A DNA stretch of 64,000 nt from Pediococcus inopinatus (GCF_002982135.1 NZ_CP019981.1:186001-250000), one strand, 5' to 3'; numbered from the stretch's first letter, positions 18,213 through 25,849 are shown. The notes: a model not told the origin generated them from the letters alone. Program-made: numbers and translations.

Positions 18213-19160
18213 TCATTTCTTTACGCTAGTTCCAGTTTGATAATTAATTGTATAACCAGATTCAATATTAAAAATATAAACATTGAAATGAACAGCATTA
18301 CTACCAATCGATTGACCTTCCATGTGAATCCCACGAGCAACTAATTCTGTTCCGCGGAAGACAGGGGTCACACGATAGCGAACGTAATGATTTTTATTTT
18401 CCTTAACGTAGGCGGCTACTTCGTTTTCGTAAGTGGTCATTTCGGGATCATTTAAAGAACGCGTACCAGTCATTAAATTTTTAGCGTTATTATTTTGACC
18501 AGTCAATTGATAGCCGATTAAATGACATCGATTGTATAACCAACCGTTACTTGTCCGTTTATTATGCCAACCAGTGGGATCAACATCCAATGATTCACGT
18601 TCTGTTTTTGGCATGAGGCGCTTGTTCAAAAGGGCATTAGCGGCGGAAACGCGATTATAACTATCCAAATTGCCATATGTTTGCCAGGCGCCACGGCTAG
18701 TTGAGAGGTCAGTATTTGAAAAATCAGGCTCATTTTGATTAATGGTAATTGTTTGCTGTCCGGCATATTGCTTAGTGGCTAATTCAGCCTGACTAGTCGA
18801 AGGGGTACTACTTGTTTTACTGGTGTCTGATTGTGATTTGGCAATTGATAAATGAAGACTGCCTGCTTTCTTTTTTAAAGAAGATGAGCGTGACGAAAGG
18901 GTGCTTTCCAATTTGCTGTTTTTAGATTCTAATGAAGTTGCCAGTTTAGACGCATTTGAGTCAACCCGGGTTACCACTTTGGTCGACATAACATCTTTTA
19001 AATGATTAGACTTGTGGCGCGCATATGTACCTGCCTGATTCCAACTCAATAACAAGGTAATGATTGCTAGAAGAGCGAACCAAAGGCAGTCCTTACGTTG
19101 ACGGAAGGCCACAATGATGGCGAAGAGACCAATAATTAAAAATATAATTCCAATAAACAT
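18213..19160 (-). CDS. Membrane-anchored DNA/RNA non-specific endonuclease (EndA-like)
   Basis: 315 residues: two N-terminal membrane segments (about residues 1-18 and 25-41), a coiled, Ser-rich linker (about 60-130) and a C-terminal nuclease domain. The domain shows GWLYNRCHLIGYQLTGQ near residue 215, the counterpart of the DRGH motif with the catalytic His, followed by NLMTGTRSLN, which supplies the metal-site Asn. It resembles competence/uptake nuclease EndA or secreted DNases. ATG 19160 is preferred over the TTG at 19166 by AGGAG spacing. Adjacent to a second membrane protein with a similar Ser/Lys linker. Confidence 0.85.
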   Translation of the reverse strand: MFIGIIFLIIGLFAIIVAFRQRKDCLWFALLAIITLLLSWNQAGTYARHKSNHLKDVMSTKVVTRVDSNASKLATSLESKNSKLESTLSSRSSSLKKKAGSLHLSIAKSQSDTSKTSSTPSTSQAELATKQYAGQQTITINQNEPDFSNTDLSTSRGAWQTYGNLDSYNRVSAANALLNKRLMPKTERESLDVDPTGWHNKRTSNGWLYNRCHLIGYQLTGQNNNAKNLMTGTRSLNDPEMTTYENEVAAYVKENKNHYVRYRVTPVFRGTELVARGIHMEGQSIGSNAVHFNVYIFNIESGYTINYQTGTSVKK

Positions 19161-19178
19161 ACTCAAATTCTCTCCTGA

Positions 19179-19868
19179 CTATCTTTTGGCTTTTCGATAT
19201 CCTGCGGCTTGAGCTTCAGCCTCGGTATTAAAATAGATCGCGTTTTTGTAACTCATATGGTAGCCGGCTTGATCGGGTGTATGGTAAATTTTAGAATTTA
19301 CATTGCCGACAATTTTTTGAGTATTCCCAGTGTCTAAATCGCCTTGAGTAGAAGTGCGGTTGGCTTTGGTGGAACTCGAAGCCTGAGCTTGCTGAGATGC
19401 TTTTTTTGCCTGCTGACTTTCTGACACACTGTCTGCTTTTTGTGAAGCAATGGACTCAGAAGAAGCCGCTTTTTCTGAAGAGATAGCTTCAGAGGAGACT
19501 ACTTTTTGTGAACTAACTTTGTCGACCAGCTTTTCAACGGACTTAGATTGCTTGTCTACTTTTGAAGAATCTTTTTCGAGCTGGTAGGCTTGAATTCTGG
19601 CAGAAGCCAAATCTTTTTTACCCACAGTTTTAGTTTTGTAGATTTTTTTTACAGGTGGTTTGGCAGTTGATGGAGCCGGATTAGTGCTCTGAAATCCAAA
19701 AATTGATACACAAAAAATTAGTAATGCGCACAAAAGAAATGTTTTATTTCTTTTATTTGGCACATGAAAAAGCAAATGATGCGTAACTTTATTGTATAGG
19801 AAGATAATCTCCAAAATTATCATTCCTAGAAAACTAAGTGCGAGTAACCCCGCAAAAAAATTATTCAT
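19179..19868 (-). CDS. Membrane protein with Ser/Ala/Lys coiled linker and nuclease-associated C-terminal motif
   Basis: 229 residues: two membrane segments in the first ~70 residues, a long low-complexity Ser/Ala/Lys/Gln stretch (about 95-175) likely to be extended or coiled, and a C-terminal ~45-residue module NVNSKIYHTPDQAG ... IYFNTEAEAQAAGYRKAKR. This module resembles small domains (NKxYH.P, F.TEAEA.AAGYR) often attached to secreted nucleases of lactobacilli; the cysteine that usually follows HTPD is absent here. The gene is 18 bases upstream of the nuclease, same strand, suggesting a joint surface function. Exact role unknown. Confidence 0.65.
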   Translation of the reverse strand: MNNFFAGLLALSFLGMIILEIIFLYNKVTHHLLFHVPNKRNKTFLLCALLIFCVSIFGFQSTNPAPSTAKPPVKKIYKTKTVGKKDLASARIQAYQLEKDSSKVDKQSKSVEKLVDKVSSQKVVSSEAISSEKAASSESIASQKADSVSESQQAKKASQQAQASSSTKANRTSTQGDLDTGNTQKIVGNVNSKIYHTPDQAGYHMSYKNAIYFNTEAEAQAAGYRKAKR

Positions 19869-20121
19869 AATAAACTTCACTCCCTATTAACTATCATACC
19901 TGGCTGTAGGACGCAAAACAATAGGGAACACTGGAGATAGACGAATTTGTACGAGTCGTTTTGTTTGTAAGAAAAGGGGATTCCTGTTAAGCTTTATGTA
20001 ATGTGTTTTATCAGTTTGGTTATTAAGGGTACGGAGTTCTAAGAGCGTCACTCCTTTCGTAATTGGCTTGTGGGATACAAAAATTTTTAAAACGCGCATT
20101 GCGCAAGGAGGATTCATTCAC

Positions 20122-20322
20122 ATGGAAAAAGGAAAAGTTAAATGGTTTAACCCTGATAAGGGATTTGGTTTTATCAATCGCGAAAATGGTGACGATGTAT
20201 TCGTTCACTTCTCAGCTATTCAAGGCGACGGCTTTAAGACATTGGAAGAAAACCAAGAAGTTACTTTCGACGTTGAAGACAGTGACCGTGGACCACAAGC
20301 TGTTAACGTTCAAAAACAGTAA
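20122..20322 (+). CDS. csp: Cold shock protein, CspA family
   Basis: 66-residue single-strand nucleic acid chaperone. The RNP motifs are intact: [12 protein letters not shown] (residues 7-18) and DVFVHFSAI (about 26-34). AAGGAGG is ten bases before the ATG at 20122. Upstream in-frame codons from 20068 lie in the leader and are not used. The ~250-base leader after the divergent gene is long, as is usual for cold shock genes, but I could not place its promoter. Confidence 0.95.
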   Translation: MEKGKVKWFNPDKGFGFINRENGDDVFVHFSAIQGDGFKTLEENQEVTFDVEDSDRGPQAVNVQKQ

Positions 20323-20378
20323 AGCTTTCGCGCCTGATAAGTTACTTCTTAGGCAAATTAAAAAGCGAGGTTTTATTT

Positions 20379-20471
20379 ATTAAATATTCTGACAAAGAAT
20401 GCAAAACAGAACAACATACGTTATTAGAAGATTTAGAGGCTGAATTCGGCTCTAATGTCGATGTCTACTAA
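20379..20471 (+). other. Possible 30-residue acidic peptide with AUU start
   Basis: A frame behind csp reads KYSDKECKTEQHTLLEDLEAEF then GSNVDVY and stops at 20469. It has no ATG, GTG or TTG, but GAGG lies eight bases before an ATT at 20379. The peptide is strongly acidic. It is either a real small protein with a rare ATT start, a gene that lost its ATG, or chance. A terminator follows 13 bases after the stop, consistent with a csp-small ORF transcript. Confidence 0.3.
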
Positions 20472-20483
20472 AGCTGGGCGTAC

Positions 20484-20523
20484 AAAATAACCCCTGTAAT
20501 TGTAAAATTACAGGGGTTATTTT
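20484..20523. terminator. Bidirectional terminator after csp
   Basis: AAAATAACCCCTGTAATT pairs with AATTACAGGGGTTATTTT around GTAA; T-runs on both strands. It separates csp from the convergent Xre pseudogene. Confidence 0.88.
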
Positions 20524-20537
20524 GATATAGAAATGAA

Positions 20538-20801
20538 CTACTTTTTCTTTAAAGCACGATCAAACTGATTTAACCACTTAGAAGCGCTCACCGTTTTGTA
20601 GGGCTTTGTGCTTAAAACCAGTTCATCCAAGCTAATTTGATAGATTGAATGAAGTTTGACTAAATCATCTAAATTTGGTTCCGCTTCGCCGTGTTCCCAT
20701 TCAGTAATCAAATCAGGACTAACTTCTAATTATTTGGCCAAGGCGCTTCTTGTGTAGCCGGCCCGTTTGCGTTGCCTAATAAGTTGATCTGCAAAGGTCA
20801 T
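20538..20801 (-). pseudogene. Xre-family HTH regulator with one nonsense codon
   Basis: AAAGGAGG and ATG at 20801 start MTFADQLIRQRKRAGYTRSA, a classic Xre helix-turn-helix opening. After LAK there is a TAA at 20730-20732, then the frame continues LEVSPDLITEWEHGEAEPNL and on through LDELV to a natural stop at 20538. A single C-to-T change in CAA (Gln) explains it: LAKQLEVSPDLI would be normal. Without it the protein would be 87 residues. The remaining N-terminal 24-residue peptide cannot bind DNA. Confidence 0.85.
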
Positions 20802-20839
20802 TGCGGGTCCTCCTTTTGTTGCAAATTCCGCGAAAGTTT

Positions 20840-21079
20840 TTAGATATGTTTTGAGATGTTGTATTGAGTACCGTGATGGTTCTTAGTTGCTGGGTCAACA
20901 GCATCTTTGACATAAAAGACCAAATAGTCTTCGTCACTTTTGGGATCTGTAGCAATGACAATTTCATGGGGCGTTTTATCTTTATTTTTGTACAGCTGTC
21001 CGCTTCGAATAGCCTCATTATAATCGTGAAAATTTCCTAAAGAGTCTCCAGGATTGAAAAGTACAACTTCGTTTGCCAT
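20840..21079 (-). CDS. Small hypothetical protein, 79 residues
   Basis: Starts MANEVVLFNPGDSLGNFHDYNEAI with AAGGGAG eight bases before ATG. Soluble, charged, with no membrane segment, repeat or motif that I recognise; IVIATDPKSDEDYLVFYVKDA in the middle reads like a small alpha/beta fold. It lies 38 bases upstream of the broken Xre gene on the same strand, so the two may have formed a unit. A conserved lactobacillar hypothetical is likely. Confidence 0.6.
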   Translation of the reverse strand: MANEVVLFNPGDSLGNFHDYNEAIRSGQLYKNKDKTPHEIVIATDPKSDEDYLVFYVKDAVDPATKNHHGTQYNISKHI

Positions 21080-21192
21080 GAAAACAACTCCCTTTTAGAT
21101 ATATTTCAGATAGATTAAACAGTGCAAGTAAAATTTTTAGTAGCTACCATATCGCTCATTGTCCAACTTAAATAAAATATATACTAGAATGT

Positions 21193-21245
21193 TATAGAAA
21201 GCAAAAGATTCGACTGATTAATTGCCGAATCTTTTGCTTTCTATA
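21193..21245. terminator. Terminator at the end of the thiamine transport operon
   Basis: TATAGAAAGCAAAAGATTCG pairs perfectly with CGAATCTTTTGCTTTCTATA around a 13-base loop. The stem overlaps the last codons of the ATPase gene. Confidence 0.8.
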
Positions 21246-21975
21246 ATAGATTTAAGATTTCACGTTTGTAGGCTAAGAAATCAGCACTGAGATCAAATTC
21301 CGGCTGTTTCTTTAAATCTGGCTCAATCGTAATTTCTTTAGTAATGGAGGCCGGACGACCGCTTAAAATGTAAATACGATCTGATAACAGAATGGCTTCA
21401 TCAACATCATGGGTGATTAGCAGGGTGGATAAATCAATTTTTTTCATTAATTCAAGATACCAACTGTGAACTTGACGTTTGGTGATTTCGTCTAAGGCAC
21501 TAAAAGGTTCATCCAATAATGAGACTTCTTTTGAGAACATGTAGGTTCGCAATAGAGCAGCTCGCTGCCGCATCCCGCCAGATAAAGCACTTGGATATAA
21601 GTTTTCAGTTTTCTCTAAACCGAAAATTCCTAAAAAAGGAGCTGCCTTAGCTTCCGCTTCTTTTTTAGGAATGTTTTGCATAAGCGCTGGTAAAATGATG
21701 TTTCCCATGATTGTTCGATAGGGAAGTAAGAGATCCTTTTGCAACATATAACTAATATGTCCAGTGGTATTAGTGATTGTCTGATTTTCAAGCAGTACCT
21801 GACCGGATTGAGGAGCTTCCAGACCGGCAACGATATTAAACAGGGTAGTTTTACCGATCCCGCTAATTCCGAGAATGCTGACTAGTTCGCCTTGATTGAG
21901 GTGGATATTCACATCCGAGAGAATTTTTCGTTCTTCATAGTTTTTAGTGATGTGCTGTGTTTGCAATAATACCAT
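21241..21975 (-). CDS. thiZ: ABC transporter ATPase, ThiZ-type (thiamine precursor uptake)
   Basis: Nucleotide-binding subunit, 244 residues. Walker A GISGIGKTTLFN (residue ~35; the usual S/T-G-x-GKT with Ile), Q-loop YMLQKDLLLPYRT, signature LSGGMRQRAALLR, Walker B VSLLDEPFSALDE and H-loop LLITHDVDEA. The closest families are SsuB/TauB/ThiZ-type importers. It is the last gene of a TPP-riboswitch operon, which points to thiamine or its hydroxymethylpyrimidine precursor as substrate. Eleven bases after the binding protein gene. Confidence 0.88.
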   Translation of the reverse strand: MVLLQTQHITKNYEERKILSDVNIHLNQGELVSILGISGIGKTTLFNIVAGLEAPQSGQVLLENQTITNTTGHISYMLQKDLLLPYRTIMGNIILPALMQNIPKKEAEAKAAPFLGIFGLEKTENLYPSALSGGMRQRAALLRTYMFSKEVSLLDEPFSALDEITKRQVHSWYLELMKKIDLSTLLITHDVDEAILLSDRIYILSGRPASITKEITIEPDLKKQPEFDLSADFLAYKREILNLL

Positions 21976-21985
21976 AGTGAAAACC

Positions 21986-22993
21986 TCATTTTGGAAGATA
22001 TTTATTCGTGAATCCTTGATCTTTTTTGAGTTTTACGGAAACTAAATTATGTTGATTTAGCCAAGTATAAAACCCGTTCCAGCGATTTGCACTGATTTTT
22101 CCCCATTGGGTTGAACCAAGAGAATACTGCTTAGACAGATAAGCTTGACTGGCATATATGAGTTTACGATTACTTTTGAGTTCTGGAACCTGGTCCATTA
22201 AAATATCAGCTGATTGATGAGGGTGTTTAGAAGCGTAATTATAGCCCTTCGTTGTGGCTTTCATGAAGTCTTTGGCAACTTGGGGATTCTTCTTTAAAAA
22301 GCTATTGTTACTGATTAGGGTTGGTGTGTAATAATCGAAAACTTTATTCAAAGATCGAAACGAGAAGTAATTAATTGGAAAGTTTTTAACTTTAGCATTT
22401 TGACCGGCCCATCCATAAAATACCCAAATATCGTCTGTCTGTTTTGCCTTTAACGCGGCAACTTCATCGGTGATGTTATTCGGAATTAACTTTAATTTTT
22501 TGTAGTTACCGTTATCGTCATTAACCACCTGTTTGATCGTTGCCTGTTCAATGGGCAAATCCCAGGTAGAATAGCGTTTTCCCATCATTTTTTGGGGAGA
22601 GGTAATGTCATCGGCTTTTCGCGACATAATTCCAGAGGTATTGTGTTGAATAATCCCGGCAATGGTAGTGATTGGTAATGGATTCTTTCGAGCAATCGCG
22701 CCTGCAAAAGTATCTTGAGCAGAAATACCAAAGTCAGCCTTGCCACTAGCAACAAGCTGTTCCGCACCATCTTTAGGTGGTTGGATAAATTTTACATTCA
22801 AATGATATTTTTTATAGTAATCTTTTTGTTTTGCCACATACATCCCAGTGTGGTTGGTGTTTGGCGTCCAGTCTAAAACGACCGTAATTGTCCGGTTTTT
22901 GGACTTGGTTTGTTTAGACTGACATCCACTGAAAATCACAATCAAAGAAAAACTGAACAGTACGATTAGCCATTTGCGTCCATCTTGTTTCAT
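21986..22993 (-). CDS. thiY: Substrate-binding lipoprotein, ThiY/NMT1-like
   Basis: 335-residue exported lipoprotein: signal WLIVLFSFSLIVIFSGC with the lipidated Cys at about residue 24, then TVVLDWTPNTNHTGMYVA, the hallmark of NMT1/ThiY hydroxymethylpyrimidine-type binding proteins. The ATG at 22993 overlaps the permease stop (ATGA) and has GGGAGGT nine bases upstream; a longer frame to 23047 runs back into the permease and is rejected. Probably delivers a thiamine pyrimidine precursor to ThiX. Confidence 0.9.
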   Translation of the reverse strand: MKQDGRKWLIVLFSFSLIVIFSGCQSKQTKSKNRTITVVLDWTPNTNHTGMYVAKQKDYYKKYHLNVKFIQPPKDGAEQLVASGKADFGISAQDTFAGAIARKNPLPITTIAGIIQHNTSGIMSRKADDITSPQKMMGKRYSTWDLPIEQATIKQVVNDDNGNYKKLKLIPNNITDEVAALKAKQTDDIWVFYGWAGQNAKVKNFPINYFSFRSLNKVFDYYTPTLISNNSFLKKNPQVAKDFMKATTKGYNYASKHPHQSADILMDQVPELKSNRKLIYASQAYLSKQYSLGSTQWGKISANRWNGFYTWLNQHNLVSVKLKKDQGFTNKYLPK

Positions 22994-23754
22994 TTTTTGG
23001 TTACCTCCCAGGGCATAACTTTTCGCTGAACATAAGATACGAGCCAAATGAGCAGAAGACTTAATGCCGAAATCAGAAAAATTACGGCAAACATTTTATC
23101 ATAGGCGTAAGCCTTCATGACGCGGGTCATGTAAACCCCAAGGCCGTTAAATCCGCCTACCCATTCAGAAACGACTGCGCTGACGATCGCATAAGATACA
23201 GAAATTTTCAAACTAGCAAAGAAATGATTTAAGGAACTAGGAAATTTTACATAATAATATAGTTTCCATTTGCTAGCTCCCATGGTTTGCATGAGTTTAA
23301 TTAAGTCTGGGTCCGTGGAACGAAAACCAGTCAGCATCTCAACTGCGACTGGAAAAAACGTCGTAAGAATAACCAAGACAATTTTTGGCAACATTCCATA
23401 GCCGAGCCATAAAATGAGTAAAGGCGCGATTGCCACGGTTGGCACAGTTTGGCTGATTACTAATAACGGATAAACAGCTTTGTAAAGGGGGTTAAAGAGA
23501 TCCATCAAGATAGCAATTAGCAAACCGCCACAAATACCCAATAATAGGCCCCAGAAGGCTTCTAAGAAAGTTACCCAAGCATTACTCATGAGCAATGAAA
23601 AGTCACTCACAAACGCTGTAACAACGCTTAGTGGGGATGGCAGAAGGAAAGTTGGAACAAGTTGAAAGCTACTGATGAGCTGCCAGACAATTAATAACAA
23701 TAGAATAACGATGGCTGGTAAAAAATTAATGTTGATACTTGTCTGTTTTTTCAT
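22990..23754 (-). CDS. thiX: ABC transporter permease, ThiX-type
   Basis: 254 residues with six hydrophobic segments and the ABC-permease coupling region EMLTGFRSTDPDLIKLMQTMGASKW near residues 138-162 (EAA-loop equivalent). The start at 23754 lies 29 bases inside the preceding gene, with TTAGGA just before it, so the genes are tightly coupled. Membrane part of the thiamine precursor importer. Confidence 0.9.
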   Translation of the reverse strand: MKKQTSININFLPAIVILLLLIVWQLISSFQLVPTFLLPSPLSVVTAFVSDFSLLMSNAWVTFLEAFWGLLLGICGGLLIAILMDLFNPLYKAVYPLLVISQTVPTVAIAPLLILWLGYGMLPKIVLVILTTFFPVAVEMLTGFRSTDPDLIKLMQTMGASKWKLYYYVKFPSSLNHFFASLKISVSYAIVSAVVSEWVGGFNGLGVYMTRVMKAYAYDKMFAVIFLISALSLLLIWLVSYVQRKVMPWEVTKK

Positions 23755-24022
23755 GAATTCCTAAAACCTTACCTGCTGATTTATAGTCAATCTTAACGTA
23801 AGTCATCACTTGGGGTGCACCTGCATCCGCGGCAATTTTTGTGATGTTTTTAACGATTTCCATTAACTGATCGTAATCGCCTTCGATGGTGGTTTCAAAG
23901 GCACCGACCACGTAAGTAACTCCGGTTGATTGAATGTATTCAATTGCTTTATCGACAACGGCGACGACCTTTTTGTCGTCCTCTAACATTGGTAATACTT
24001 GAATTGCGACACTTGTATTCAT
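23726..24022 (-). CDS. Thiamine-binding protein, MTH1187/YkoF-like
   Basis: 98-residue soluble protein of the MTH1187/YqgV family (ferredoxin-like fold, thiamine-binding in YkoF relatives): MNTSVAIQVLPM start, VAVVDKAIEYIQSTGVTYVVG, and FETTIEGDYDQLMEIV. AAAGGAT is seven bases before the ATG at 24022; the longer frame from a TTG at 24046 is not needed. First gene behind the TPP riboswitch, so binding a thiamine compound in the cytosol is a good inference. Confidence 0.85.
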   Translation of the reverse strand: MNTSVAIQVLPMLEDDKKVVAVVDKAIEYIQSTGVTYVVGAFETTIEGDYDQLMEIVKNITKIAADAGAPQVMTYVKIDYKSAGKVLGIHEKTDKYQH

Positions 24023-24050
24023 AATTGCGATCCTTTCTTGATGCAAAATA

Positions 24051-24075
24051 AAAAGCCGACGAGTTTTCGCCAGCT
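24051..24075 (-). terminator. Expression-platform terminator of the TPP riboswitch
   Basis: On the minus strand AGCTGGCGA pairs with TCGTCGGCT (two G-U pairs) and runs into TTTTATTTT, ~30 bases before the thiamine-binding gene. It is the expected regulated terminator. Confidence 0.75.
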
Positions 24076-24139
24076 GATTCAGGACATAATTAAATTAATT
24101 ATCATGAGATTTATCCAAATCAAATAACAATTAAGGTTA

Positions 24140-24231
24140 AAGACTTCCTGCGCTGGCATTATCCATATCAGGTTCGAGGGTCAAAAACCACTAGTTTTTA
24201 TCTCAGCCGGATTGGATCCAGCACCCCTGTA
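24140..24231 (-). ncRNA. TPP riboswitch (THI element)
   Basis: On the minus strand the conserved parts appear in order: ACAGGGGTGCTGG, GGCTGAGAT, then CTCGAACCTGATATGGATAA followed by TGCCAGCG and AGGAAG. Thiamine pyrophosphate binding would shut the thiamine-precursor importer operon through the downstream terminator. Confidence 0.96.
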
Positions 24232-24295
24232 TTAAATATGAGTTTAGTATAGCTATAAACGTCATTTTGAGCAACTAATTTGTTATGTGGGTATG

Positions 24296-24630
24296 TGTCA
24301 AGATTTAATAAGTGTGCCGCTAACTAGATTTTATTTAAGTTTTTACCTGTTTTTAGTTTCGTTCCGGCGCTGATGTGGGGCCGTGTGGGTCGCTTGCAAG
24401 CTAACTTCTCGCCCTTCAGGCCAGAAGTGGATCTTTCCAGTCTTCCCATGTCACTAAGCGATAAATCGCCAAGTGACATCGACACACGCTCTCATCAACG
24501 CCTCCACTACACCTCTTATTCAAGTTTCACGAAATTACCCATGGCGTTGCTGTACCTAATTAGAAGATTAACGGGCGCCTCGTGTTTTGAAAAGGGTTTT
24601 TTTCCACTTTCCTACTAAAACTTTACACTA
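24296..24630 (-). mobile_element. MITE-like element, left copy
   Basis: A ~335-base non-coding unit that recurs in inverse orientation at 28378-28717. Ends carry imperfect terminal inverted repeats: TGTCAAGATTTAATAAGTGTGC on one side and CCACTTTCCTACTAAAACTTTAC on the other (compare CACTACCTACTAAAACTTGCCA in the right copy). The ~155-base core (24361-24514) is about 90% identical to the other copy and has strong self-complementarity. No gene inside. No target duplication was resolved. Confidence 0.7.
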
Positions 24631-24694
24631 ATGTTGTGTGGAATTGTCGGAAGCTTTTATAAAAAATGATAAGAAAAATAAAATGAATGTTTTT

Positions 24695-24747
24695 GGTCTA
24701 TACCCTTGCATTTCAAACGGAGAGATTATATAATTGGGCTATACCAA
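24695..24747 (+). promoter_or_regulatory. nagB promoter between two GntR (NagR/YvoA)-type operators
   Basis: TTGCAT (24706) and TATAAT (24729) with a 17-base spacer form a strong promoter. GGTCTATACC (24695-24704) directly precedes the -35, and GGGCTATACC (24736-24745, in TTGGGCTATACCAA) overlaps the -10. Both match the GGT-x-TA-x-ACC pattern recognised by NagR/YvoA-type GntR repressors of amino-sugar genes. The regulator itself is not in this window. Confidence 0.75.
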
Positions 24748-24757
24748 TACGAATGAT

Positions 24758-24895
24758 ATTTTGCGGAAGCAAAATAGACATTAAAAACGAAAAGGAGCCA
24801 GTTCGACTAGTCGTTTTACGGCGTAGTGAGAATGGACATTCGTTTTGAGGATAAGATTTTGCGGAAGCAAAATAGACATTAAAAACGAAAAGGAG
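24758..24895 (+). repeat. 40-base direct duplication in the nagB leader
   Basis: The stretch from ATTTTGCGGAAGCAAAATAG to AACGAAAAGGAG occurs identically at 24758-24797 and 24856-24895, 58 bases apart. Each copy has a TTTTGC/GCAAAA hairpin and an AAAAGGAG ribosome binding site; only the second is followed by an ATG (24903). Confidence 0.9.
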
Positions 24896-24902
24896 AGTAA
24901 TT

Positions 24903-25613
24903 ATGCAAATTATTATTGTTAAAGATGAAGTTGAAGGCGGCCAAGAAGGCTACAAGATTTTTGCGGATGCAAAGAAGAATGGTGCTCATGTTTTTGGTTT
25001 AGCTACAGGTAGTACACCAATTACTACGTACAAAGATATTATTGCTAGCGACCTTGATTTTAGCGATTCAATCTCAATTAACTTAGATGAATATATCGGT
25101 TTATCCGCTGATAATGATCAAAGTTACAATTACTTCATGCACAAAAACTTGTTCAACCAAAAGCCTTTCAAGACATCATATTTACCAAATGGATTAGCAA
25201 AAGATATTGATGCTGAAGCAAAGCGTTATGACAAAGTGATTGAAGACAACCCAATTGATCTTCAAATTTTAGGCCTTGGCCGTAACGGTCACATTGGTTT
25301 TAATGAACCAGGCACTTCACGCGAAATCGGTACACACCGTGTTTCTTTAACACAGTCCACAATCGATGCTAACGCGCGTTTCTTCGAACGTGAAGAAGAT
25401 GTTCCTAAGGAAGCTTTATCAATGGGCTTAGCTTCAATTATGAAATCTAAACATATTTTGTTGGAAGCATACGGCGCAGAAAAAGCTGATGCAGTTAAGG
25501 GCATGATTGAAGGCCCAGATTCAGCTGACTTACCTGCAAGTATTCTTCAAAACCATGACAACGTGACAGTTATTCTTGATGAAGCTGCTGCAAGTAAATT
25601 AACAAATAAATAA
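24903..25613 (+). CDS. nagB: Glucosamine-6-phosphate deaminase
   Basis: Converts glucosamine-6-phosphate to fructose-6-phosphate and ammonia. 236 residues, the short Gram-positive form. Motifs: [13 protein letters not shown] (phosphate loop), [11 protein letters not shown] with the general-base Asp near residue 62, and [15 protein letters not shown] with the catalytic His near residue 127. Monocistronic, with its own promoter and terminator, inside the segment flanked by inverted MITE-like copies. Confidence 0.95.
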   Translation: MQIIIVKDEVEGGQEGYKIFADAKKNGAHVFGLATGSTPITTYKDIIASDLDFSDSISINLDEYIGLSADNDQSYNYFMHKNLFNQKPFKTSYLPNGLAKDIDAEAKRYDKVIEDNPIDLQILGLGRNGHIGFNEPGTSREIGTHRVSLTQSTIDANARFFEREEDVPKEALSMGLASIMKSKHILLEAYGAEKADAVKGMIEGPDSADLPASILQNHDNVTVILDEAAASKLTNK

Positions 25614-25630
25614 TTAGCTATTTTGATTTG

Positions 25631-25681
25631 AAAAGATTCATCCTATCCGGTGTTTAGGCCAAATAGAATGGATCTTTTTTA
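25631..25681 (+). terminator. Terminator after nagB
   Basis: GATTCAT and CTAT pair with ATAG and ATGGATC around TCCGGTGTTTAGGCCAA, followed by TTTTTT. Confidence 0.75.
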
Positions 25682-25712
25682 GTTTTAAAGTTTATGTTGC
25701 TTAGCTATTTCG

Positions 25713-25741
25713 TTTTCATATTCATAACAATAAGGTATAAT
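25713..25741 (+). promoter_or_regulatory. Candidate promoter for ackA-pta
   Basis: TTTTCA, a 17-base spacer and TATAAT (25736-25741), about 100 bases before the ackA start. Confidence 0.6.
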
Positions 25742-25849
25742 TTATGTGAGTAGTTATTGAGAATTTATGCTAAGCGCGTTAGAGTTGTTCTAGACACAAT
25801 TATTAACCTAAATTAGTAAAAACCTAGAGAGTGTGAGTGGAGTAAAACT

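Noticed and set aside
20776-21018. 80-codon minus-strand frame overlapping the 79-residue gene
   Set aside because: Out of frame with the better supported gene at 20840-21079, which has AAGGGAG and ATG; it also overlaps the Xre start.
24373-24618. 81-codon frame inside the left MITE-like copy
   Set aside because: The right copy does not keep the frame (indels), and the DNA is structured, non-coding repeat.
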